Positions 54,675 to 61,391 of a DNA stretch of 64,000 bases are shown here, piece by piece. How positions within the stretch are numbered: position 1 is the first letter of the stretch; every line of letters starts with the position of its first letter. The notes under the pieces were generated by a model. The model did no database searches. It had not been told where the DNA came from and saw only the letters and a program-made list of their open reading frames with translations. A program made the position numbers and the translations under genes. The stretch comes from Chloroflexota bacterium (GTDB lineage: Bacteria; Chloroflexota; Anaerolineae; Anaerolineales; Villigracilaceae). The stretch is taken from the NCBI GenBank assembly GCA_013112685.1, contig JABFGC010000002.1, forward strand, positions 2,180,902 through 2,244,901, given 5' to 3'.

Positions 54675-55640
54675 TTGAACGCTGTCACCTTTTTTTCACC
54701 CGTCACGGAAGAAATCAAACTTGTAGAAGAGCGAATGCGGATACAGGCGGATGAAGCCCATCCCGACCTGCGCGCCGCGCTCGAACATTTGCTGGCGGCG
54801 GGAGGGAAACGCATCCGACCCACCCTGGGCTTGCTCGTCGGAAATATGCTGGGTGCGCCCCTTGAGAAACTCGTCACCCTCGGTGCGGCGGTGGAACTGC
54901 TGCACACTGCCACACTCGTCCACGACGACCTGATTGACGGCGCGCCGCCGCGGCGCGGCATGCCCACGCTGAACGCGCGCTGGTCGCCGCCCGCCACCGT
55001 GTTGACAGGCGACTTCCTCTTTGCGCGCGCCGCCAAACTCGCCGCCGACACCGACCACCTCCCGCTGATGAAGTTGTTCGCCGACACGCTGGCGGTCATC
55101 GTCAACGGCGAACTGACCCAGATGTTCACCTCGCGCGGGCTGATCAACCGCGACAACTACTACAAACGCATCTACGCCAAGACCGCCTCCCTCTTTGAGA
55201 TGACCTCGCGCGCGGCGGCGATGGTCAGCCCGGCGGATGAAACGACCGTGGAAACCATGCGCGATTTCGGCTACCAGATCGGCGTGGCGTTCCAGATCGT
55301 GGACGATATCCTCGATTTCGTCGGCGAACAATCCGCCGTCGGCAAGCCGCTCGGCTCGGACCTGTTGAACGGGCTGGTGACCCTGCCTGCCATTTACTTC
55401 GCCGAATCCAACCCGAACGACCCGGACGTGCAGTCCCTGCCCAACGGCGGCTGGACCAACAGCGAGAACATGTCCCGCCTGGTGGATAACATCCGCGCCA
55501 GCGGTGCGGCAAAACTCGCCATGCTTGAAGCCGAAAGGCACGTGGAACGCGCCCTCGCCTGCCTCAACGCCATGGACGGCTGCGCCGAACGCGATGCGCT
55601 TGAGAACCTGGCGAGATATATTGTTGACAGAAAAGTTTAG
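54675..55640 (+). CDS. Polyprenyl diphosphate synthase
   Basis: A trans-isoprenyl synthase making a long-chain polyprenyl diphosphate for quinones or other lipids. GGKRIRPTLGLLVG, the first Asp-rich motif ATLVHDDLIDGAPPRRGMPT, GDFLFARAAKLA, and the second motif QIVDDILDF with GKPLGSDLLNG are all present. The residues before the first Asp motif are small/hydrophobic (LLHTATL), as in long-chain synthases. The TTG start is two bases after the TatD stop; 321 residues is normal. Product chain length is not certain. Confidence 0.9.
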   Translation: MNAVTFFSPVTEEIKLVEERMRIQADEAHPDLRAALEHLLAAGGKRIRPTLGLLVGNMLGAPLEKLVTLGAAVELLHTATLVHDDLIDGAPPRRGMPTLNARWSPPATVLTGDFLFARAAKLAADTDHLPLMKLFADTLAVIVNGELTQMFTSRGLINRDNYYKRIYAKTASLFEMTSRAAAMVSPADETTVETMRDFGYQIGVAFQIVDDILDFVGEQSAVGKPLGSDLLNGLVTLPAIYFAESNPNDPDVQSLPNGGWTNSENMSRLVDNIRASGAAKLAMLEAERHVERALACLNAMDGCAERDALENLARYIVDRKV

Positions 55641-55739
55641 GGGGTTGGGCAGCTTGATAGTTGAGTGGTCCGATGGTCAAATAGCCGCTCGTTGATCGGT
55701 TCTCATTGCTCCCCTCTCCTCCATTTCCCCCCAAATCCC

Positions 55740-56249
55740 ATGTCCAATCCAAGAAAACCCTTTCGCTTCAACGTCGGCTTCATCATCCATGAGGAAGTCG
55801 GTTACAACCACGACTTCCCGTTCGCCGTCGAAGAAGTCACCCTCGGCGGCGACCTGGAGTTGACCGATCTCGAAGGCGTGGTCAACGTCGGCAAGACGCC
55901 GCAAGGTTTGATCGCCCAAGCAGAATTCTCCGCTGAAACCACGCTCACCTGCGCACGCTGTCTGACTGAATTCATTCAGGAACTCGATTGGTCTTTCGCA
56001 GAACTGTACGCGTTCGACCAGCGCTCGGTCACAGACTCAGGCTTGCTTCTCCCGGAAGATGCGCACCTTGACTTGGAGGAACTCCTGCGCGAATATGCCC
56101 TGTTGGAGATTCCCATCAACCCGATCTGCAAGCCGGATTGCAAAGGTCTCTGCCCGGAGTGCGGTCAGAACCTCAACGAGAAGGATTGCGGTCACCGCCC
56201 GGAGGCGTCCGATTCGCCGTTTGCGAAGTTGAAGGATTTGCTGAAGTAG
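55740..56249 (+). CDS. DUF177 (YceD-type) family protein
   Basis: A 169-residue protein with the DUF177 core: FRFNVGFIIHEEVGYNHDF, LTCARCLTEFIQELDWSFAELYAF and PICKPDCKGLCPECGQNLNEKDCGH, whose cysteines look like a zinc site. YceD relatives are needed for 23S rRNA maturation in some bacteria and are usually followed by rpmF (bL32); here no rpmF follows. The ATG at 55740 opens directly on the conserved part, in a spacer with no strong ribosome site. Confidence 0.8.
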   Translation: MSNPRKPFRFNVGFIIHEEVGYNHDFPFAVEEVTLGGDLELTDLEGVVNVGKTPQGLIAQAEFSAETTLTCARCLTEFIQELDWSFAELYAFDQRSVTDSGLLLPEDAHLDLEELLREYALLEIPINPICKPDCKGLCPECGQNLNEKDCGHRPEASDSPFAKLKDLLK

Positions 56250-56258
56250 CGACCAGAT

Positions 56259-57455
56259 ATGGCGGCAGGTTCGAGCAAATTTCTCAAGGGCTTGGGGATT
56301 TTCGTCACGCTGGCGTTGCTCGCCGCCCTGTTCCAGTGGCGCGCCGCTCAAAATTTCACCAGGCAAAACTATTACAGTTCCAATTTCTTCGTCTTTTGGC
56401 TTTCCGGGAAGTTGATCCTGGAAGGCAAAAGCCCGTACGACGCCGGTCATTGGGCGGGCGGACACGAGAACTACGGCTCGGCCACACCGAGGGAGCCGAC
56501 CTTTCTCTATCCGTTACCGCTGGCGGTGTTTTTGACCCCGCTGGGAATGCTCCCGGTTGGGCAGGCATATTTCCTCTGGCAGTGGTTGGGTCAGGCGGCG
56601 ATTGCTTTTGTAGTGTTTTTCCTCTTGAAGCGCTGGAACTCGACGGCGCAGGACCGCCTGCTCGTTCCAATCATGCTGGCTCTGACGTTCTTTGGTCCGG
56701 TTTACCTGAGCCTGCAAGTCGGGTCGCTCGGTCCGCTGACTTTGCTTTTCATCTTTGGCGCGCTACATTTTTTGGATAAAGACCGCCTCATCCCTGCCGG
56801 ATTGCTGCTTTCCCTGACCATGTTCAAGCCTTCGCAGGGAGCGCCGATTCTCCTCCTGCTGAGTCTGGTATTTTTGATGAAACGCCAGTGGAAGGTGATT
56901 TACGGAATCGCACTCGGCGTGATTCTACTCCTGCTTATCGGTCTTTTCATTGACCCGGATTGGGGTCCCATTTTTCTGCACAGCGGTCAGGCGGCGTTCG
57001 ACCGCAGGCTGGGCGCGCAATCCAATGTGTGGAGTTTTTCTTACCTTGCCTGCAACGGAAATTCAACCTGCTATTACGCCCTCGGCGCAGCAGGAATGCT
57101 GGCTTTGCTCACAGGCGCCGGCTGGTTCCTCTGGCGCAACCATCGCCAGATGGACAACTGGCAGGCGCTCAACGTAATCATCCCGGTCTCGTTTGCCGCC
57201 ACGCTGTATCTTTGGGCGTATGACCAGATCCTTTACGTCCTGCCGATGGTCTGGATCGTGGGAACGCTGGTGGAAAAATCCAGAAGTTATGTTTTTGCCG
57301 TCGTTTTTCTGCTCCTGATTGACCTGTTCTCCCTCTTTGCCCTCGCCCAACATGCCGCCACCGGCAGCGACGTGTGGAGCCTCGGCACGACAGTTTTGGT
57401 TTTGGTCTTCCTTTTTACTGTGCAGCGATTAAATCCCAAGCCTGTCCCCACGTAG
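56259..57455 (+). CDS. GT87/DUF2029-type membrane glycosyltransferase
   Basis: A 398-residue, about ten-TM protein. The first outside loop has FFVFWLSGKLILEGKSPYD, the family hallmark of GT87 mannosyltransferases using polyprenyl-linked donors, followed by FLYPLPLAVFLTPLGMLP and LSLTMFKPSQGAPILLLL. Two Arg/Lys-rich loops follow. It starts nine bases after the DUF177 gene. The stop codon lies within a palindrome at 57451-57480. The acceptor is unknown. Confidence 0.72.
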   Translation: MAAGSSKFLKGLGIFVTLALLAALFQWRAAQNFTRQNYYSSNFFVFWLSGKLILEGKSPYDAGHWAGGHENYGSATPREPTFLYPLPLAVFLTPLGMLPVGQAYFLWQWLGQAAIAFVVFFLLKRWNSTAQDRLLVPIMLALTFFGPVYLSLQVGSLGPLTLLFIFGALHFLDKDRLIPAGLLLSLTMFKPSQGAPILLLLSLVFLMKRQWKVIYGIALGVILLLLIGLFIDPDWGPIFLHSGQAAFDRRLGAQSNVWSFSYLACNGNSTCYYALGAAGMLALLTGAGWFLWRNHRQMDNWQALNVIIPVSFAATLYLWAYDQILYVLPMVWIVGTLVEKSRSYVFAVVFLLLIDLFSLFALAQHAATGSDVWSLGTTVLVLVFLFTVQRLNPKPVPT

Positions 57456-57480
57456 AACAAGTCTGTAGACTTGTTCTACG
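57451..57480. repeat. CGTAGAACAAGTC palindrome spanning the GT87 stop codon
   Basis: Perfect 13-base arms CGTAGAACAAGTC and GACTTGTTCTACG with a TGTA loop. The TAG stop of the upstream gene is inside the first arm. No T-run follows. A looser copy sits after the PHP gene at 12208. Confidence 0.75.
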
Positions 57481-57491
57481 AAAACCCGCCA

Positions 57492-57520
57492 TTGACAAAG
57501 CGCCCGCCTCTGCCTAAAAT
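57492..57520 (+). promoter_or_regulatory. Promoter of the metG leader
   Basis: TTGACA (57492-57497) and TAAAAT (57515-57520) are separated by exactly 17 bases. The leader-peptide ATG lies only seven bases beyond the -10, so the transcript should start at or next to the ATG. Confidence 0.8.
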
Positions 57521-57527
57521 AACGCCC

Positions 57528-57632
57528 ATGAAATTCACTTTCGCTTTTCCAACGGTGACAGATACCATGTTGATGTCCATGCGCACAATGCAAATGGAAA
57601 CGTCTGCCTGCGCCAAGTGGAAAGCACGTTAG
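57528..57632 (+). CDS. Met-rich leader peptide upstream of metG
   Basis: A 34-residue ORF, MKFTFAFPTVTDTMLMSMRT followed by MQMETSACAKWKAR, with five Met among residues 14-23 (M-L-M-S-M-R-T-M-Q-M). It begins at the predicted transcription start (leaderless), ends at TAG, and is followed by an intrinsic terminator 19 bases later, then metG. This is the arrangement of amino-acid-dependent attenuators. Met is the substrate of the downstream enzyme. That this peptide is translated is inferred. Confidence 0.6.
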   Translation: MKFTFAFPTVTDTMLMSMRTMQMETSACAKWKAR

Positions 57633-57651
57633 TTTTTTATACCGAAATACG

Positions 57652-57680
57652 GGCTGTCCATTCCGCGGACAGCCTTTTTG
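57652..57680 (+). terminator. Intrinsic terminator between leader peptide and metG
   Basis: GGCTGTCC (57652-57659) and GGACAGCC (57667-57674) with a seven-base loop and a T5 run. It sits 110 bases before metG and would stop most transcripts unless an alternative fold forms. A six-base AATGGA in the leader can pair with TCCATT of the stem/loop, a weak candidate antiterminator. Confidence 0.82.
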
Positions 57681-57793
57681 TTTGAGAAGCCTTCGGCGAC
57701 CACTGACGGTAGACGATGGACCATATTCGGGTTTTCTTATCGTTAATCGTCCATTGTCAATGGTCGCAAATAAATGGAACGAGGAATATAGCC

Positions 57794-59605
57794 ATGTCTG
57801 AAACCATCCTAGTCGCTATCGCCTGGCCCTATGCCAACGCCGAAATCCATGTGGGCAATATCACCGGTTCGCACCTGCCCGGCGACATCGTCGCGCGCTA
57901 CCACCGTCTGAAAGGGAACAACGTCCTCATGGTCAGCGGCACGGATTCGCACGGAACGCCCGTCACCCTCGCGGCGGACAAGGAAGGCAGACCCGTCGAG
58001 GAAGTTTACAAAAAATATCACAACGGATTCCTCGAACTATTCCAGGGTTACGGCATCACCTACGACCTGTTCACCACCACCCATACCGAGAATCACTTCA
58101 AGGTTTCGCAAGCCATCTTTCTGGCTCTCAAAGAAAACGGCTTTCTTTACACCGGCAAGTCCATGCAGTGGTATTCGCCTTCGCTCAAGCGCTTCCTCCC
58201 CGACCGCTACGTGGAAGGGACCTGCTACATCTGCGGCTACGAAGGCGCGCGCTCCGACCAGTGCGACAACTGCGGCAACGTGCTCGAACCCGAAAAACTT
58301 CTCAACCCGCGTTCAAAGGAAGGCGGCGCGCTCGAATTGCGCGAGACCGAACATTTTTATCTCGACCTCTCGAAACTCGAACCAAACGTGAAGGACTTTT
58401 TGCGCGCGCGGCAAAGTTACTGGCGCGATACAGTCATCGGCGAGTCGGCGCGCAAGATCGAAAGCGAAGGACTCAAACCGCGCGCCATCACCCGCGACCT
58501 CGACTGGGGCGTGGATATTCCCATCGAAGGCTGGACCGAACAAGGCAAACGCATCTACGTCTGGTTCGAGGCGGTCATCGGGTACCTCTCCGCCGCCATC
58601 GAGCAGAGTCAGTTGTCGGGTAAGAAAGAGGCGTGGCGCGAGTGGTGGGTCAATCCCGATGCGAGGCAGTTTTACTTCATCGGCAAAGACAACATCTTCT
58701 TCCATGCCGCCTGGTGGCCCGCACAACTGATGGGCGCGGGAACACAATTTCTAAAAATCTTTGCAGAGGATGAAAAGCCGCTCACGCTCCCGTACGACGT
58801 GCCTGCGAACCAGTTCATGAACCTCGAAGGGAAAAAGATCAGCGGCTCGCGCAATTGGGCGGTGTGGGGACGCGACGCGCTCACCCGCTACGACGCCGAC
58901 GCCATCCGCTATTACCTGACGGTCAACATGCCGGAAAGCAAGGACAGCGACTGGGACTGGGCGGAGTTCGTGGCGCGCAACAACAACGAACTGGTGGCGA
59001 CGTGGGGCAACCTGGCGAATCGTGTGCTTTCGTTTGCATTCAAACATTGGAATGGACACATCCCTGACCTTGACCCCGCCTCGCTTCGTGACTCCGACTT
59101 GAGCCTGCTCGCCACCATCGAGGCTGGATTCAACGCCGTGGGCGCCGAACTCGAAGCCGTGCGCCTGCGTTCCGCCCTGGGCGAGACGATGAAACTCGCC
59201 ACCGCCGTCAATCAGTACCTCGACGTGCAAGCCCCCCGGAGCGCGGTGAAGACCGACAAAGACGGAGCCGCCAAAACCATCTATACCGCGTTGAAGGCAA
59301 TTGATTCTTTGAAGGTAATGTTTTCGCCCTTCCTGCCTTTCACCTCCGAGCGCCTGCACGGATTCTTCGGCTACGAGACTCCGCTCTTCGGCGAGCAATA
59401 CACCGAAGATGTGACCGATTCGCTTGGAACGCATAAGGTGTTACGTTATCGTAGGGGCGAGTCAGAGACTCGCCCACAATGGAAACCCAGCGACCTAAAG
59501 CCGGGACAGAAATTGAATCAGCCGGGTCCGCTATTCAAGAAATTGGATGAGAAAGTGATCGTAGAGGAACGGGTGAGGCTGGGGCAGCAGCGCTTCGTGC
59601 TATAA
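57794..59605 (+). CDS. metG: Methionyl-tRNA synthetase
   Basis: Class I synthetase charging tRNA-Met. The HIGH-type motif is HVGNITGSHLPGD, the zinc knuckle CYICGYEGARSDQCDNCG, and the KMSKS-type loop KKISGSRN. AITRDLDWGVDIPIEGW and FYFIGKDNIFFHAAWWPAQ are also typical. At 603 residues it lacks the C-terminal tRNA-binding EMAP domain. The ATG at 57794 has GAGGA upstream; longer frames cover the leader/terminator. Near the end (residues ~555-562) a 21-base palindrome at 59455-59475 encodes an extra GESETR stretch. Confidence 0.93.
   Translation: MSETILVAIAWPYANAEIHVGNITGSHLPGDIVARYHRLKGNNVLMVSGTDSHGTPVTLAADKEGRPVEEVYKKYHNGFLELFQGYGITYDLFTTTHTENHFKVSQAIFLALKENGFLYTGKSMQWYSPSLKRFLPDRYVEGTCYICGYEGARSDQCDNCGNVLEPEKLLNPRSKEGGALELRETEHFYLDLSKLEPNVKDFLRARQSYWRDTVIGESARKIESEGLKPRAITRDLDWGVDIPIEGWTEQGKRIYVWFEAVIGYLSAAIEQSQLSGKKEAWREWWVNPDARQFYFIGKDNIFFHAAWWPAQLMGAGTQFLKIFAEDEKPLTLPYDVPANQFMNLEGKKISGSRNWAVWGRDALTRYDADAIRYYLTVNMPESKDSDWDWAEFVARNNNELVATWGNLANRVLSFAFKHWNGHIPDLDPASLRDSDLSLLATIEAGFNAVGAELEAVRLRSALGETMKLATAVNQYLDVQAPRSAVKTDKDGAAKTIYTALKAIDSLKVMFSPFLPFTSERLHGFFGYETPLFGEQYTEDVTDSLGTHKVLRYRRGESETRPQWKPSDLKPGQKLNQPGPLFKKLDEKVIVEERVRLGQQRFVL
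59455..59475. repeat. Palindrome inserted in the metG 3' part
   Basis: Perfect nine-base arms GGGCGAGTC and GACTCGCCC with an AGA loop, in frame within metG. Short arms of this kind preceded by GTAG are typical of dispersed intergenic repeats, here placed inside a coding region. Confidence 0.65.
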
Positions 59606-59623
59606 TTTTCCAAGAGGTGTACC

Positions 59624-59851
59624 ATGACAGTCCTAACGTACGAAGGCGTTGTAGAAAAAGGCAGAATCCGTCTGAAATCTGGTGTTAAACTTCCCGACAA
59701 TATAAAAGTGTACGTGGTTGTCCCAGACTTGCAGCCGGGCGAAAAAAAGGTGATCCAGATGTTAACGCCGCGTCTTGCAAACCCGAAACAGGCGGCTGAC
59801 TTTAAAATGGCGGTTACGAGAATAAAATCCAATGCAAAAATACGTCGCTGA
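59624..59851 (+). CDS. Small DUF104/antitoxin-like protein
   Basis: A 75-residue protein: LTYEGVVEKGRIRLKSGVKLPDNIKVYVVVPD is close to the DUF104 (AF2212-like) beta-fold found in type II antitoxin-like proteins; the rest is a charged helix. AAGAGGT precedes the ATG. Its end overlaps the retropepsin-like gene by 20 bases. No toxin of a known type follows, so a TA role is only a possibility. Confidence 0.55.
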   Translation: MTVLTYEGVVEKGRIRLKSGVKLPDNIKVYVVVPDLQPGEKKVIQMLTPRLANPKQAADFKMAVTRIKSNAKIRR

Positions 59852-60317
59852 AGGTTTTGATCCGCCTGCACCAATTGCCTATGTCATTCTTCGAAATTCG
59901 GCAACCGGCGCGGTTATGGAAAATGTTCCCCTATTAATAGATACAGGCGCAGATGCTACAGCCCTGCCGCTTGCCTACGTCGAAAAGTTGGGGGTTGAGC
60001 CGGATCAAAACAGGTTCTACGAAGTTGTTGGTTTTGACGGGCGACCAAGAATAGTGAACATGGTCGAGATGGAAATCGAATTTCTGGATTACAAAACCCG
60101 ACTTTTTTATCCACCACACTGCATAAAAAACACATCGCAACCATCAATTATCGAAAGCTTCAACTCATTCTACAAATCCAGCCAGATCAAAATCGCCGAA
60201 GCAATTCCGGCAAGAACGATGGGAGTGGTCAATTCCGTGGGAAAAAAATTTAAGGAATTGACCATCACCTTGACACCAAACAGGAACAGGAACAACCCAA
60301 AAGCAATGGCGAAATAA
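59832..60317 (+). CDS. Retropepsin-like aspartic protease-like protein, C-terminal part doubtful
   Basis: The first ~85 residues show the clan AA pattern: ENVPLLIDTGADATALPLAYVEKLG (D-T-G active-site motif) and VVGFDGRPRIVNMVEMEIEFLDYKTRLFY. The usual second half (I-L-G-R flap and hydrophobic tail) is absent; instead the frame continues with low-similarity sequence that is antisense to the end of the TIR gene (60170-60317). So the gene is either truncated or a C-terminal frameshift has occurred. It starts inside the preceding small gene, suggesting coupling. Confidence 0.55.
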   Translation: MQKYVAEGFDPPAPIAYVILRNSATGAVMENVPLLIDTGADATALPLAYVEKLGVEPDQNRFYEVVGFDGRPRIVNMVEMEIEFLDYKTRLFYPPHCIKNTSQPSIIESFNSFYKSSQIKIAEAIPARTMGVVNSVGKKFKELTITLTPNRNRNNPKAMAK

Positions 60318-61204
60318 GGCGCAGGCTTTCGGTCGGAACGGATCTTCAGCGCAAGGGCAACCATGACGATCAACGAGGCAATCCCTGCGATTATTCCAAG
60401 ACCATCCATAATTTCCCAGCCGCTGAATTGGCTGTAGATCCACAAGACATAAGCCCCCGCGAAAAGGGCGGTGGCGATCTTGACCGCCAGATGGATGATC
60501 GTCTGTCTCCAAAGGACGAAGTACGCGCCCGCGGCAAAGGCGGATGCGCTGAGCGGGATGGTCAGTTCGTTATCGGTATAGCCGAAGGCGAACAGCCCTG
60601 CCAGGATGTAAAAGAAGATCAACAAGGCGGAGCCGCTCAGGTCGAATTTTTTACTCGAAGATGGGACGAATGCTGTGGGTGGCAGATCCAACTTCACCGG
60701 GGCGGGAGGCGTTTTGTCCACATCGGCAGCATTCGGACTGGTGGTCTTCGCTTCTTCAGCGTCAGGGAGAATTTGAACGTAACGGGCATTCAACGATTGC
60801 AACAAGCGTGGATAGGCGCGTTTGCGCTGTTCGACTGGAAAATAATCTACGTAATGCCAGGCACGCAGGCGGCGGGGCAACATACAATCATCCAGCCGCA
60901 AGGGGACGACGAAGATTGTCCCCTCTGGTTTTTCGAGCGCAATGTCTAGCACGAACTTCAATTCCCGCTGGATGTATCCCTCCTTTGTCACCGAACGATT
61001 GGAAAGGCACACGATGACGGCATCGGCTGCTTCGACCGCTTTTTCGATTTCCATGTCCCAATCCTGTCCGGGCAGGAGTTTCTCCTCATCCAGCCAGGGA
61101 TCCAGCCAACCTTCGGCGCTGAGTCGCTGATACAGCTCGCGGACAATGGGCTTGTCCTGCGAAGCGTGACACAGAAATACGCGGAGTTTGCGGGCCTGGG
61201 GCAT
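60170..61204 (-). CDS. Membrane-anchored TIR-domain protein
   Basis: A 344-residue protein. Residues ~5-140 are a bacterial TIR domain: LRVFLCHASQDKPIVRELYQRL, GWLDPWLDEEKLLPGQDWDMEI, AVIVCLSNRSVTKEGYIQRELKF (with the Glu expected for NAD hydrolysis) and FVVPLRLDDCMLP. After an Ala/Pro/Ser linker come about five or six transmembrane segments. The start MPQARK at 61204 follows a good promoter; an upstream start adds residues without similarity. TIR domains in bacteria act as NADases in defence or signalling; a membrane tether is less common. Its 3' end overlaps a gene on the other strand by 148 bases. Confidence 0.78.
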   Translation of the reverse strand: MPQARKLRVFLCHASQDKPIVRELYQRLSAEGWLDPWLDEEKLLPGQDWDMEIEKAVEAADAVIVCLSNRSVTKEGYIQRELKFVLDIALEKPEGTIFVVPLRLDDCMLPRRLRAWHYVDYFPVEQRKRAYPRLLQSLNARYVQILPDAEEAKTTSPNAADVDKTPPAPVKLDLPPTAFVPSSSKKFDLSGSALLIFFYILAGLFAFGYTDNELTIPLSASAFAAGAYFVLWRQTIIHLAVKIATALFAGAYVLWIYSQFSGWEIMDGLGIIAGIASLIVMVALALKIRSDRKPAPYFAIAFGLFLFLFGVKVMVNSLNFFPTELTTPIVLAGIASAILIWLDL

Positions 61205-61220
61205 GGGATATTTCTGCGTT

Positions 61221-61249
61221 ATTCTAACCCGCAACCGGCAACTTTCCAA
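61221..61249 (-). promoter_or_regulatory. Promoter of the TIR gene
   Basis: TTGGAA (61244-61249) and TAGAAT (61221-61226) on the minus strand with a 17-base spacer, ending 17 bases before the start codon. Confidence 0.55.
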
Positions 61250-61379
61250 CCTCTCAACCTGCCTTTTCCCCCATCCACATCAACGAAAACCTGAAACTTG
61301 ACACCTGAAACCTGAAATTTAACACCCACCCCCTCCATTTCAACTCCATTTTCAGACTTTTTCCCTCCAATTTCAGCCG

Positions 61380-61385
61380 TATAAT
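61380..61385 (+). promoter_or_regulatory. -10 box of the kinase gene, leaderless
   Basis: TATAAT ends six bases before the ATG at 61392, so the transcript should begin at the start codon. The -35 region is poor (TTTTCC-like). Confidence 0.45.
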
Positions 61386-61391
61386 TCGCGC

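Noticed and set aside
57633..57793. T-box riboswitch upstream of metG
   Set aside because: The conserved T-box sequence and specifier-loop layout are not visible. The short leader with a Met-rich ORF explains the terminator better.
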